The notes under the pieces: model-generated | Databases searched by the model: none | The model's input: only the letters and a program-made list of their open reading frames with translations | What the model was told of the DNA's origin: nothing | Part shown: in pieces, positions 45,614 to 55,220 of the stretch | Layout of the letters: each line of letters starts with the position of its first letter | Numbering within the stretch: position 1 is the first letter of the stretch | Translations under genes and position numbers: made by a program | Source of the DNA: Caballeronia temeraria | GTDB lineage: Bacteria; Pseudomonadota; Gammaproteobacteria; Burkholderiales; Burkholderiaceae | Length of the DNA: 64,000 nucleotides | Direction of reading: 5' to 3' | Assembly (NCBI RefSeq): GCF_001544795.2 | Contig: NZ_FCOI02000018.1 | Span: forward strand, 62,001-126,000

Positions 45614-46306
45614 TTAGGTCGCACCCAACAGGTTGCCGATGCCCGATGCGACGCCCATGGATAGCGCGCTCCAGAACATGACCCTGAGCATGCCCGGCAT
45701 CAACGGTGCGCCGCCGGCCCGCGCTGCCAAGCCGCCCAGGGTCGCGAGAAAAAGCAACGAGGTTCCCGCGATGGCCGGAACGGTCCACCGATCCGGCGAT
45801 ATCGTCGTCACAACGAGGGGTAAGGACGCGCCCACTGCAAAACTGGATGCGGAAGAAAGCGCCGCCTGCAAAGGCTTAGCTGTGGTGATCTCAGTTATGC
45901 CGAGTTCGTCGCGGGCATGCGCGCCAAGCGCGTCGTGCGCCATCAGTGCGTGGGCGACCTCGTCGGCAAGCCCTCGCTCGAGCCCTCGCCGCTCGTATAT
46001 TGCCGCCAGCTCACGATGCTCGTGGGGGCCATCGTTTTCGAGCTCTGCCTTTTCCTCAGCCAGCGCGGCCCTCTCGGTGTCGGCTTGTGACGATACTGAA
46101 ACGTATTCACCGGTCGCCATCGACATTGCTCCAGCGATAAGTCCTGCCACGCCGGTAAGCAATAAATTTCCGTGAGAAGCGTGCGCCGATGCGACACCGA
46201 TGATCAGGCTGGCCGTCGAAATGATGCCGTCATTCGCACCAAGGACCGCCGCTCGGAGCCAACCGATTGACTTTATCTTGTGAGATTCCCGATGTCCTCT
46301 CGTCAT
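45614..46306 (-). CDS. VIT1/CCC1-family metal transporter
   Basis: A 230-residue inner-membrane protein of the vacuolar iron transporter family, which exports Fe2+ or Mn2+ from the cytosol. The start LRAAVLGANDGIISTASLIIGVA and the GAMSMATGEYVSVSSQADTE segment are diagnostic. A charged metal-binding helical insert (about 78-150, many Glu and His) sits between the second and third membrane helices; three helices follow to the end. It fits iron or manganese detoxification. Confidence 0.93.
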   Translation of the reverse strand: MTRGHRESHKIKSIGWLRAAVLGANDGIISTASLIIGVASAHASHGNLLLTGVAGLIAGAMSMATGEYVSVSSQADTERAALAEEKAELENDGPHEHRELAAIYERRGLERGLADEVAHALMAHDALGAHARDELGITEITTAKPLQAALSSASSFAVGASLPLVVTTISPDRWTVPAIAGTSLLFLATLGGLAARAGGAPLMPGMLRVMFWSALSMGVASGIGNLLGAT

Positions 46307-46353
46307 GTTTCCGGATCTGTGTTAGTTGTCGACTCGTGGTTCACGTGCTGTGC

Positions 46354-46680
46354 TCAGGGTAACATTCGACGCACCACGCCATCGCGGAGAACAAAGTGAT
46401 GGAACAATGTCGCCGCAACATGAAGGCAGATGAGCCCGGCAGCATCCATGCGAGGATGCCATGGACGTCTCCCATCCGGTGACCAAATGGCGAGCCAGTT
46501 GCGGAAAGGCTCGGATAGGGACGATCTATCCCTGCCGATCTGACAGTCCACGGCGATAATGCATTGATCCATCCCAGCAGCAGGACTGCCACGAGCGCTG
46601 CATAAAGCAAAAAATGAGTGGTTGTGCCGAGCGGATAGCCCGCGTTATTGACGAGCGGTGGGCTGGCGGCTAGCGGACGT
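46354..46680 (-). pseudogene. Cytochrome b561-family remnant
   Basis: Pieces in two frames together read PLVNNAGYPLGTTTHFLLYAALVAVLLLGWIN, then GSPFGHRMGDVHGILAW, then GLICLHVAATLFHHFVLRDGVVRRMLP and a stop at 46354. That is the C-terminal half of a cytochrome b561 with its haem-ligand histidines. The 5' half is missing and there is at least one frameshift. Confidence 0.75.
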
Positions 46681-46712
46681 TTTGGACAATCATCGGAGGG
46701 CGTTCAGCCCCA

Positions 46713-46806
46713 CGCGGCATCGAACAGCCCAATCTGGACGTAAGTCAGATGGACAAAGTCACGCAGCAAGACGCCGCGATTGTCGAACAGGCCTCGGCGG
46801 CGGCGC
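46713..46806 (+). pseudogene. Chemoreceptor C-terminal fragment
   Basis: RGIEQPNLDVSQMDKVTQQD and AAIVEQASAAA match the end of the signalling domain of methyl-accepting proteins (compare RGIEQVNQAITQMDEVTQQN at 16050-16110). No start and no upstream receptor sequence is present. The frame runs on into a partial copy of the small gene that follows. Confidence 0.75.
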
Positions 46807-46943
46807 ACGTCGGCGGGGAGGATATTGGCTCTTTCGACGGATACGAGAGCCCTGAGGCTCTAGAGGAGGCCGCGCGGGAAACGGGCACGTACCCGGACCG
46901 TGGAAGTGTATTAGGCCGTCCAAGTCGAGCACGAGGAGGAATA

Positions 46944-47135
46944 ATGGAACAAGAAAAAGACCAGCCGGTGATCCTGCGTATATACCGCCTCCCGAGCGGC
47001 CTATGGGGCGGTCGGCTCTCGGCGGGGGAAGATGACATTGGCGAGTTAGGGGCTTTTCCGTCCACGAAGGAGGTCGAGCAGGCCGCCGCGGATACCGGCC
47101 TTTACCCCGATCGTGTAGAGATAGAAGAGGACTAG
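46944..47135 (+). CDS. Small acidic protein of unknown function
   Basis: A 63-residue protein (VILRIYRLPSGLWGGRLSAGEDDIGELGAF ... AAADTGLYPDRVEIEED). GAGGAGGAATA directly before the ATG is an excellent ribosome site. Just upstream and in frame, at about 46806-46900, lies a partial relative (GGEDIGSFDGYESPEALEEAARETGTYPDR), so the region holds one full and one broken copy. Family not recognised. Confidence 0.6.
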   Translation: MEQEKDQPVILRIYRLPSGLWGGRLSAGEDDIGELGAFPSTKEVEQAAADTGLYPDRVEIEED

Positions 47136-47399
47136 TACACCTGCCCCCCACCACAGCAAATCGGCTCGCCTCCAGGCTCGTTTGACGTTGCCATAACGCC
47201 GTCGTGTCGCTCCAACGTTTTTCTGAATGGCGCCTGCGTAGTAGTGGACGGCCTTTTAATAAGGTCACGAAGAGTCCGTCATCCCGTCATCCCGTCATCT
47301 GGCAGGTGCGACCGTTGTGTATGCGTCCTGCGTGAGACGCTACCTGCTTCGCAAAATGCGCGAAAACGCACTTCGAAGAGCGCAGGTAGCATTCATGGT

Positions 47400-48105
47400 T
47401 CACGCCGCTACGCGATGCTTCCGGATGAGTTGAACAGCCACTGCAGCGGTGCAGGCAACCACAACAGCGCTGACGAGGAAAACGGCGCGAAGGCCGGCGT
47501 GGCCGCCCACCCATCCGAGAGCGGGACTGCCAACGGCCATCGCGACATCGAGAAAAACGGTGTAGACGCCCATCGCCATGCCGCGGTTTTTGGGCGTAAT
47601 CCCTCGGACCGCTTCGACGCCTAGCCCCGGATAGACGAGCGAATAGCCGAAGCCTGCAAGCGCTGCCCCTGCGGAGGCCAGCAACGTGGTCTGCGCCAAC
47701 CACATGAGCAGCAAGCCCGTCGCCTGAACGATGACGAATATCGCAGCAACTCTCGCCCCTCCAAACCGGTCAGGAAGATGCCCTGCCGTCGCGCGTGCCG
47801 CGATCAGTGCGACACCGAAGGCGGTAAAGGCCATCCACACCGGCTGCCAGTGCATGTCGGTGAAAAAAAGCGAGCCGAACGCCAGGATCGCGCAGTAACC
47901 AATACTCGCGAGCGCTGCTCCCAGACCGTCCTGCGACGACACCGACGACGAACGGGCTAAACCCCAAATCGTTGATGACATGCAAGGGCAGTACGGGGAG
48001 CGCGACGCCAATGATAATGAAGCCGGCGAGAACGGCGGTCATCACCGGAATCAGCGTCGCAACAACGGAATGCACGGCAGCTTCCGCCGGCGGTGACTTG
48101 GACAA
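47400..48105 (-). pseudogene. MFS transporter with internal deletion and frameshift
   Basis: The 5' part (from about TTG 48105) encodes the first membrane helix, TLIPVMTAVLAGFIIIGVALPVLPLHV, up to FSPFVVGVVAG. At about 47950 the frame changes and the sequence continues with the second half of an MFS protein (GLGAALASIGYCAILAFGSLFF ... LIRKHRVAA). A normal member has about 400 residues; some 130-150 residues, helices 2-6, are missing. The 3' half is an open frame from 48011 but would lack its N-terminal half. Confidence 0.78.
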
Positions 48106-48109
48106 GGGC

Positions 48110-48337
48110 CTACATCCTGTAGCCGGGTTGCTTGTACAGCGTTTCAGGCCGTGCCTCGATGTCCGGTCCATAAACTTCATCCTTCCATCGGTCCGACATG
48201 ACTTCTTCGAAGCCCACTGAGACGGACTCCTCTCCATAGCCGAGAATGTCCATCACATCGCGAGTGATGGACTCGGCCAGCCGACGCTTTTGCTGCTCCG
48301 TCTTCCCAGGCCACGCTTTGACGATGACATGAGGCAT
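48110..48337 (-). CDS. 4-oxalocrotonate tautomerase family protein
   Basis: A 75-residue protein. The catalytic proline follows the initiator Met (MPHVIVKAWPGKTEQQKRRLAESI), as needed once Met is removed. VSVGFEEV and the end are typical. GGAGAGAAAAATC lies before the ATG. It probably isomerises unsaturated oxo-acids in an aromatic-type pathway, in line with the SDR and CMD genes upstream. Confidence 0.9.
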   Translation of the reverse strand: MPHVIVKAWPGKTEQQKRRLAESITRDVMDILGYGEESVSVGFEEVMSDRWKDEVYGPDIEARPETLYKQPGYRM

Positions 48338-48401
48338 GATTTTTCTCTCCAATGGTCGAACCGACCGGGCAGGCGAGAAGTGCGCGCCGGGTCGACAGCG
48401 C

Positions 48402-49139
48402 TCAATACGCTTGACTGGTAGGGCGGAAGAGCACTTCGTTGATGTCCACGTCTTCGGGCTGGCCAATCGCAAAGGCGATCACGCGCGCAAACGAGCTGGC
48501 CGGAATCGCCTTTTCATACGTCTTGGCCATACCCGCGGCGATGTCCTGGTCGGTGATCGTGTCGATCAGTTCAGTCGCGACCGCTCCAGGCGAAACGATG
48601 GTCGTGCGGATGTTCCAGGGTTTGACTTCCTGGCGAAGTCCTTCCGAAATCGCCCGTACTGCCCACTTCGTACCGGCGTAGACTGCGCCTCCTGGGCCGA
48701 CCTTATGGCCAGCGACAGACGAGACGTTGATGATCTGGCCGCCTTTCTGCGCCTGCATGTGGGGCAGCGCAGCGCCGATACCGTACAGCACGCCCTTGAT
48801 ATTGACGTCGATCATCCGGTCCCACTCGTCGATCTTCAGCTTGTCGAGCATTGAGCTCGGCATCAGACCGGCGTTGTTGAGAAGAACGTCGATGCGGCCG
48901 TGCAGTTCGACCGCGCGATCGACCAGCGCCTTGACCTGATTGCGATCGGTCACGTCGGTCTGCAGGATGGCCTTTTCATCGAGTCCCAGTTCGCTCGCCA
49001 ATCCCTTGAGTCGATCAAGGCGACGCGCGCCGAGGACAACCGTGGCGCCTTCCTTTGCGAGATGACGCGCGGTCTCTGCACCGAGCCCGCTGCTGGCGCC
49101 GGTAATGACGACCACTTTGCCGTTGATGTTTTCACTCAT
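48402..49139 (-). CDS. Short-chain dehydrogenase/reductase
   Basis: A 245-residue NAD(P)-dependent oxidoreductase. TGASSGLG (about 14-21) binds the cofactor, NNAG is near 87, and the catalytic set is Ser in INVSSVAG with YAGTK near 154-158. ARRLDR after the second strand suggests NADP preference. The substrate is unknown. It is followed 65 bases on by the tautomerase gene. Confidence 0.94.
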   Translation of the reverse strand: MSENINGKVVVITGASSGLGAETARHLAKEGATVVLGARRLDRLKGLASELGLDEKAILQTDVTDRNQVKALVDRAVELHGRIDVLLNNAGLMPSSMLDKLKIDEWDRMIDVNIKGVLYGIGAALPHMQAQKGGQIINVSSVAGHKVGPGGAVYAGTKWAVRAISEGLRQEVKPWNIRTTIVSPGAVATELIDTITDQDIAAGMAKTYEKAIPASSFARVIAFAIGQPEDVDINEVLFRPTSQAY

Positions 49140-49172
49140 CGCTATTTCCTCGTGAGATTCTGATGATGTCGA

Positions 49173-50003
49173 TCATGTTGCTCGCTTCGAAAATACATCC
49201 TTGAACACGGGCATCGCGGAGAAGACGTTCGGCCAGCCCGCGTAAAAAGCGAGCTGCGTGAGGACCTCGGACGCCCCATCCTTGGTGAGCCCGTTGTCCA
49301 TCGCGCGGTTGAGGTGATACGGGATCTGCGCGACCTGACCGTTCGCCACGAGGGCGCTTACCGTCACAAGACTTCGGTCGCGCGGTGCAAGTCCCGGACG
49401 CAGCCACAGGTCCCGGAAGAGGGCGTCAGTCGTGTACTGAACAACGCCCGGGGCGACGGAGCCAAAATTATCATTGACCGTCTTCGCACGCTGTTGCTCT
49501 GCGGCTTCGTTCAGCGGCAGCGGTGCAACGTCGGCGGACGACAATTGGTCCGCACCGATGCCACGTTCATCGAAGACTTGCTTGACGGCCGTTGACGCGG
49601 CGGTGGCATTCGCCCATCCCGAATAGAAAGCGAGATGCGCGATCATTTCGGAGATCTCCGCTGGCTTCACGCCGTTGTCGAGCGCGCGTCGAAGGTGGAA
49701 CGGCGTCTCGATGGTCTGGTTGCGGGCGATGAGCACGGCGAGCGTCACGATGCTCCGGTCGCGCGGGGAGAGTTGCGGCCGCTTCCAGAGACCGTCGAGC
49801 ACGATTTGGCTCGTGTAACGCTCGAAAGCCGGAGAAACCGACTTGAGCTCGTTGGGTGATAGCGGTTCTTGCATAGATTCCTCCCTTTCATGCGCACAAG
49901 CGGACATGAGCAGCGCTGCGCACGTAACTGCCACTGCGCACGTAACTGCACCTACACGCGCAAAACGGCGCGTCTTCAGGTCACGGTTTGCAATATTGCT
50001 CAT
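49173..50003 (-). CDS. Double carboxymuconolactone-decarboxylase-domain lipoprotein
   Basis: A 276-residue protein with an N-terminal export signal ending in a lipobox-like LLMSAC, so it is probably anchored in a membrane as a lipoprotein. Two CMD/AhpD-like domains follow: about 70-150 (LSPRDRSIVTLAVLIARNQTIETPFHLRRALDNG) and about 190-270 (LAPRDRSLVTVSALVANGQVAQIPYHLNRAMDNG). The CxxC of AhpD is absent, so peroxidase activity is unlikely. It overlaps the upstream cupin gene by 23 bases. Confidence 0.87.
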   Translation of the reverse strand: MSNIANRDLKTRRFARVGAVTCAVAVTCAALLMSACAHEREESMQEPLSPNELKSVSPAFERYTSQIVLDGLWKRPQLSPRDRSIVTLAVLIARNQTIETPFHLRRALDNGVKPAEISEMIAHLAFYSGWANATAASTAVKQVFDERGIGADQLSSADVAPLPLNEAAEQQRAKTVNDNFGSVAPGVVQYTTDALFRDLWLRPGLAPRDRSLVTVSALVANGQVAQIPYHLNRAMDNGLTKDGASEVLTQLAFYAGWPNVFSAMPVFKDVFSKRAT

Positions 50004-50459
50004 CGGTGACCTGTTCAAGCCAGTTGACGTTTTTACTATCGAGAGCCTCTTGGAGCGCGATGTGCGTCATTCCGGTGGTGGACGTGGCGCCATGCCAATG
50101 CTTCACACCCGCCGGGATCGACACCACGTCGCCTGCGGCGATCTCCTGCCTTTCGTCGCCCCACGCTTGTATCCATCCCCTGCCGGACGTGACAATCAAG
50201 GTCTGTCCAAGCGGATGGGTGTGCCACGCTGTCCGCGCGCCTTGCTCAAACGTCACCCGTCCCCCGGACACGCGCGATGGCGCTTTGGGCTGAAAGAGAG
50301 GATCGATGCGTACCTGACCAGCGAAGCGTTGGGTGCTTCCGGACACCGATGGCTGCGAGCCGCTATGCGCGATCGTGATCGGCTCAGAGCCGCTGTCAGC
50401 GGCGCGGGCTGCCAATGACAAAGAGACGACGACCGAGGCGATGAGTGCGGCGCGCCACA

Positions 50460-50460
<1 letters not shown>
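49981..50460 (-). CDS. Exported cupin-domain protein
   Basis: A 159-residue protein with a signal peptide (MWRAALIASVVVSLSLAARA, cleavage before ADS). The single cupin has the metal motif RTAWHTHPLGQTLIV and, later, PAGVKHWHGAT. It is a close relative of the next cupin upstream, which lacks the signal peptide. Its ATG overlaps the stop of that gene (TAATG), so the two are coupled. Substrate unknown. Confidence 0.9.
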
Positions 50461-50867
<407 letters not shown>

Positions 50868-50981
50868 GGTCGTTCCTTGTCGAAGTCGTTAAGGCATATG
50901 CCCACCGACGTTAATCTACTCGCTGGCCATTGATGCGACTAGATGGCAATATCGGGATGCCCTTATGCATGGGAGCATGAA

Positions 50982-51887
50982 TTGAAGGAAGATTTCAACG
51001 ATCTGGTCGGTTTCATGACGGTCGCCCGCGAGCGCAACTTCACGCGGGCGGCGGCGCAGTTGGGCGTCTCGCAATCAGCATTGAGTCGTACAGTAGCCGC
51101 CCTTGAAAAACGGATGGGCCTGCAGTTGTTGATGCGCACAACTCGCAGCGTAGCTCCGACAGACGCGGGCGAGCGGTTGCTTTCGGCGATCGCACCTCGC
51201 TTTGAAGAGATTGCGGCAGAGGTGGACTCGTTGCGCGCGATGACGAATCGGCCTGCGGGAACAGTGAGAATCACCACCACGGACTACGCGGCGAACGCGC
51301 ATGTATGGCCTCGGTTGCAGCCGCTGCTGCGCCAGTATCCGGAACTGCACATTGAACTGGTGAACGATTACGGATTAGCTGACATCGTTGCAGACCGATA
51401 TGACATCGGCGTGCGGCTCGGCGACCAGGTCGCCAAAGACATGGTCGCAGTGCGTATTGCGCCCGATATGACGATGGCGATCGTCGCGTCACCGTCATAT
51501 TTGGAAGCAAGGCCGCCCGCCAAAACACCACAGGAGCTCACGCTGCACAACTGCATCAATCTCAGGTTGCCGACAAGGAACGCCCTGCTTCCTTGGGAAT
51601 TGCGAAAGGGACGGCGCGAATTGCAGGTTTGGGTGGAAGGGCAACTCACCTTCAATAACGTCTATCAGATGGTCGACGCATCGCTTGCCGGCTTTGGGCT
51701 CGCCTACGTGCCCCAGGACCTTGTCGAGGAGCATGTGCGTGGAGGGCGTCTTCGATGGGTGTTGGAAGACTGGTTTCCTACATTCGTCGGGCATCACGTC
51801 TATTACCCGAGTCGCCGCAAATCCTCGCGGGCGGTTGAGCTTGTTGTCGACGCATTGAAGACGGGTTATCAGCCGCGAGTGCGATGA
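50982..51887 (+). CDS. LysR-family transcription regulator
   Basis: A 301-residue regulator. The winged HTH (FTRAAAQLGVSQSALSRTVAALEKRMGLQLLMRTTRSV) is at about 15-55; the periplasmic-binding-like effector domain follows. The TTG at 50982, with GGAG upstream, is taken as start because family proteins begin just before DFNDL; ATG 50943 is an alternative. It is divergent to the cupin-cupin-CMD operon, which it probably controls. Confidence 0.9.
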   Translation: MKEDFNDLVGFMTVARERNFTRAAAQLGVSQSALSRTVAALEKRMGLQLLMRTTRSVAPTDAGERLLSAIAPRFEEIAAEVDSLRAMTNRPAGTVRITTTDYAANAHVWPRLQPLLRQYPELHIELVNDYGLADIVADRYDIGVRLGDQVAKDMVAVRIAPDMTMAIVASPSYLEARPPAKTPQELTLHNCINLRLPTRNALLPWELRKGRRELQVWVEGQLTFNNVYQMVDASLAGFGLAYVPQDLVEEHVRGGRLRWVLEDWFPTFVGHHVYYPSRRKSSRAVELVVDALKTGYQPRVR

Positions 51888-52156
51888 CCGACCGATACCT
51901 CGGAACCGGCCTATGGCCGCAAGTCGTCTCCGCCCGCTTGCCAGCAGCGTCCGCCGAGAATCCACCAACCACCCACAGCCAACATCGCGGCGTCAACAGC
52001 GTGACGAAGGCCGTGCCGGCCAGTCAGTTGCCGCTCACGCGAGCGGCCGAACGCGGCGCGAGGTCGCCGCGCTTACGAACGGTTAGTCGCTGATCACTTG
52101 CTCGATCCGTTCCGGATGGACCGAACATCGGCCCGACCGCTGCGAGCATCGATGCC

Positions 52157-53206
52157 TCAGTCGGCCAGCGACGCGCTATCAATGACGAAGCGATACTTCA
52201 CATCGCCTTTTAGCATGCGCTCGTAGGCGTCGTTGATCTCGTCCGCGCGGATCATCTCGATGTCCGAGACGATGCCGTGCTCGGCGCAGAAATCGAGCAT
52301 CTCCTGCGTCTCAGGGATGCCGCCGATCATTGAACCGGCGAGGCTTCGCCGTTTCATAATCAGGTTGAAGACCTGCGGGGACGGGTGCGGTGAAGCTGGC
52401 GCACCCACCAACGTCATGCTGCCGTCGCGCTTCAAAAGCGCAAGAAACGCATCAAGATCATGCGGCGCTGCAACCGTGTTAAGGATGAAGTCGAGGCTCG
52501 CTGCATGCGCGGCCAATTCATCGGCGTTGCGCGACACCACCGCCTCATGCGCGCCGAGCGCTCTCGCTGCGTCCCGCTTCGACTCCGAAGTGGTGAATGC
52601 CACCACATGCGCGCCCATTGCATTGGCCAGTTTAATGCCCATATGGCCGAGCCCGCCGATACCGACGATGCCGACCTTGTGCCCCGGTCCGACTTTCCAA
52701 TGGCGCAACGGGGACCAGGTCGTTATACCCGCGCATAGCAGCGGCGCGACCGCGGCGAGTTGCGCTGCGTTGTGCCGGATCCGCAGAACGTAGCGTTCAT
52801 GCACCACAATCTGTTGCGAATAGCCGCCCAGCGTATGGCCGGGAGCGTCGGCCGTCGGTCCGTTATAAGTGGGGACCATGTGGTCGCAATAATTTTCCAG
52901 CCCTTCATTGCAATCCGCGCAGTGCTGGCAGCTGTCCACCATGCAACCGACCCCGACCAGATCACCTTCCTTGAAGCCGGAAACATGTTCGCCGACCGCC
53001 GACACCCGGCCGACGATTTCATGTCCTGGCACACAAGGAAACAGCGTGCCGGCCCACTCGGCGCGTACCTGATGAATGTCCGAATGGCAAACGCCACAAT
53101 AGGCGATGTCGATCTTCACATCGTGCGGGCCCGCTATGCGACGGACGATGTCCATCGATTCGAGAGGTTTGTCGCCGGCATAGGCGCCATATGCTTTTAC
53201 AGTCAC
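52157..53206 (-). CDS. Zinc-dependent alcohol dehydrogenase
   Basis: A 349-residue NAD(P)-dependent alcohol/aldehyde reductase of the YahK/cinnamyl-alcohol type. Catalytic zinc ligands are in CGVCHSDIH and GHEIVG; structural zinc cysteines are in CMVDSCQHCADCNEGLENYC; the nucleotide site is GIGGLGHMG. Start GTG at 53206 with AGGA upstream gives the family length; the frame is open further but not conserved. It is 90 bases after the SDR gene and on the same strand, so an operon with it is likely. Confidence 0.94.
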   Translation of the reverse strand: MTVKAYGAYAGDKPLESMDIVRRIAGPHDVKIDIAYCGVCHSDIHQVRAEWAGTLFPCVPGHEIVGRVSAVGEHVSGFKEGDLVGVGCMVDSCQHCADCNEGLENYCDHMVPTYNGPTADAPGHTLGGYSQQIVVHERYVLRIRHNAAQLAAVAPLLCAGITTWSPLRHWKVGPGHKVGIVGIGGLGHMGIKLANAMGAHVVAFTTSESKRDAARALGAHEAVVSRNADELAAHAASLDFILNTVAAPHDLDAFLALLKRDGSMTLVGAPASPHPSPQVFNLIMKRRSLAGSMIGGIPETQEMLDFCAEHGIVSDIEMIRADEINDAYERMLKGDVKYRFVIDSASLAD

Positions 53207-53295
53207 GTTGAATCCTTGAGAGCGATTGTTTACTCGGACGAAGTCGTGTCGGAGGGAGGAGAGGATCGCGGTCTGGACCGTCGCGCCGCGCGCCT

Positions 53296-54060
53296 TTAGC
53301 GCATGATGAATCCGCCATCCACCGAAATCGACTGCCCCGTCACGTAGCTTGCCGCCGAGCTGCACAGCCACAGCACTGCGTCGGCGATCTCATCCGGGCG
53401 GCCATGTCGGCGCATTGGGATGCCTTCTACCATTGCGTCCAGTGCTTCCTTCTGGCCAGAGTCAGCCATTTGTTGCGCCATCGGGGTCCAGATCAGGCCA
53501 GGGCACACAGCGTTGACGCGGATGCCCCGCGTGGCGTATTCCAGTGCCGCACTCTTGGTCAGGCCGAGAACGCCATGCTTGGCCGCGTGATACGTGCCTC
53601 GCTCAGCACCACCCACCAGGCCGCCAAGCGAAGAGCAGTTGACAATGGCGCCGCTGCCCTGCTGACGCATGTGTGTCAGCTCGTACTTCATACAGGCCCA
53701 GGTACCGCGCAGGTTGACCGAGTTCACGCGGTCAAAGTCCTCGGGTGTGGCGTCAGCGGTTTCCGCGAGGGCATTCTGGATACCGGCGTTGTTGAAGGCC
53801 ACATCAAGGCGACCGAACGCGGAAACCGTTTCCTTGACCATCGCCTCGACCTGCTCGAGTTCTGCCACGTTGCAACCGATACCAATGGCCTTGTATCCGG
53901 CCGCTACGATCTCATCTGCGGCTGCCCGCGCACCGTCCTTGTTCACATCCGCCAAAGCGACAGCAGCGCCTGACTGCGCGAATGCCTTGGCGGTCGCGAG
54001 GCCAATGCCCGACGCGGCGCCGGTCACGAGTGCGACCTGGTTCTCGAAGGAGATTTTCAT
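53296..54060 (-). CDS. Short-chain dehydrogenase/reductase
   Basis: A 254-residue oxidoreductase. TGAASGIG binds the cofactor, ADVNKD suggests NAD, NNAG is near 89, Ser in NCSSLGG and YHAAK near 155-159 form the active site, and SVDGGFIMR is the usual end. It is divergent to two LysR genes. Substrate unknown. Confidence 0.94.
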   Translation of the reverse strand: MKISFENQVALVTGAASGIGLATAKAFAQSGAAVALADVNKDGARAAADEIVAAGYKAIGIGCNVAELEQVEAMVKETVSAFGRLDVAFNNAGIQNALAETADATPEDFDRVNSVNLRGTWACMKYELTHMRQQGSGAIVNCSSLGGLVGGAERGTYHAAKHGVLGLTKSAALEYATRGIRVNAVCPGLIWTPMAQQMADSGQKEALDAMVEGIPMRRHGRPDEIADAVLWLCSSAASYVTGQSISVDGGFIMR

Positions 54061-54310
54061 GATGTCATTTCCGTAGTAAGAGGAATGGTCTGGATACCGA
54101 TGGCCCACGGCCAGGCTTTCTTTTCCGAGCCTCGCCTATTGGTTGTACGGGCAGACGATTTGCCGACTTGGCATGTCAGGCACTTTAGATGGCCGTGCGA
54201 ACGTGCGGTAGGCGGCAGAATTGGCATGGCACCATAAAATGTGTTCATGAATGCGGCAGGATGCGCTGCCGACCGTACAATATGGGAAGCCCCATAAATC
54301 GGTCTCATCA

Positions 54311-55204
54311 ATGCCGCGCGACAGTTTCAGCGATCTTCTGGCCTTCATCGCCGTTGCCCGCGCACGCAGCTTCACGCGCGCGGCGGCCCGGCTTCGGGTG
54401 ACACAACCCGCCTTGAGCTTCACGGTCCGGGCGTTGGAAGAAAGGCTGGGCGTCAGCCTGCTCGTCAGGAGCACGCGCGGCGTCTCGCCGACCGAGGCAG
54501 GCCAACGTCTGCTGAGTCGTCTGGCTCCCGAGTTCGACGGGATTGAGTCCGAGATTCAAGCGCTTGCTGAACTTCGGGACGAGCCCATGGGAACGATCCG
54601 GATCAGCGCCATCGATTACGCCATCAGGAGCACGCTTTGGCCCAAACTAGCGACGTTCCTTCCCAGGTTCCCCAAGATCAAGGTCGAGTTGACCAACGAA
54701 TATGAGCGCGTCGATATTGTCGAGCGCGGCTACGACGCCGGTGTCCGGTTCGGCCAGGAACTGGCTCAGGACATGATTTCAGTGCAGATCGGCCCGGACG
54801 TTCGCAACACGGTCGTGGGATCGAAGTCGTACTTCGCAGGGCGGTCGCGACCCAGGACACCCGGCGACCTCACAGAACACGTCTGCATTAATTTGCGAAC
54901 GTCCACGTATGGCGGCCTCTACGAATGGGAGTTCTCAAAGGGAAAGCGCAGGCTGAATGCCCGGGTGGAGGGAACGGTCACCTTCAACAACGCCTATGAC
55001 ATCTTCGAGGCGGCCAAGGGGGGCTTCGGGTTAGCCTATTTGCCAGAAGACATGGTCCGGCCCCGCGTCTCGGATGGGCAGCTTATCTCCGTACTGGAGG
55101 ATTGGTGCCCGGTGTGGCCCGGATTCCATCTTTATTATCCGAACCGGCGCCAGCCTTCACGCGCGATGACTTTGTTGGTCGAAGCGTTGCGCTATCGACC
55201 ATAA
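54311..55204 (+). CDS. LysR-family transcription regulator
   Basis: A 297-residue regulator with HTH at about 16-55 (FTRAAARLRVTQPALSFTVRALEERLGVSLL) and effector domain. ATG 54311 fits the family start. It is divergent to the SDR/alcohol dehydrogenase pair and is followed 16 bases later by a second LysR gene. Confidence 0.92.
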   Translation: MPRDSFSDLLAFIAVARARSFTRAAARLRVTQPALSFTVRALEERLGVSLLVRSTRGVSPTEAGQRLLSRLAPEFDGIESEIQALAELRDEPMGTIRISAIDYAIRSTLWPKLATFLPRFPKIKVELTNEYERVDIVERGYDAGVRFGQELAQDMISVQIGPDVRNTVVGSKSYFAGRSRPRTPGDLTEHVCINLRTSTYGGLYEWEFSKGKRRLNARVEGTVTFNNAYDIFEAAKGGFGLAYLPEDMVRPRVSDGQLISVLEDWCPVWPGFHLYYPNRRQPSRAMTLLVEALRYRP

Positions 55205-55220
55205 CGGCGGAGTCCCTTGC

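Noticed and set aside
47400..48011. Complete half-size transporter
   Set aside because: The sequence matches only the second half of MFS proteins and the first helix is left out of frame upstream, so it is a deletion product.
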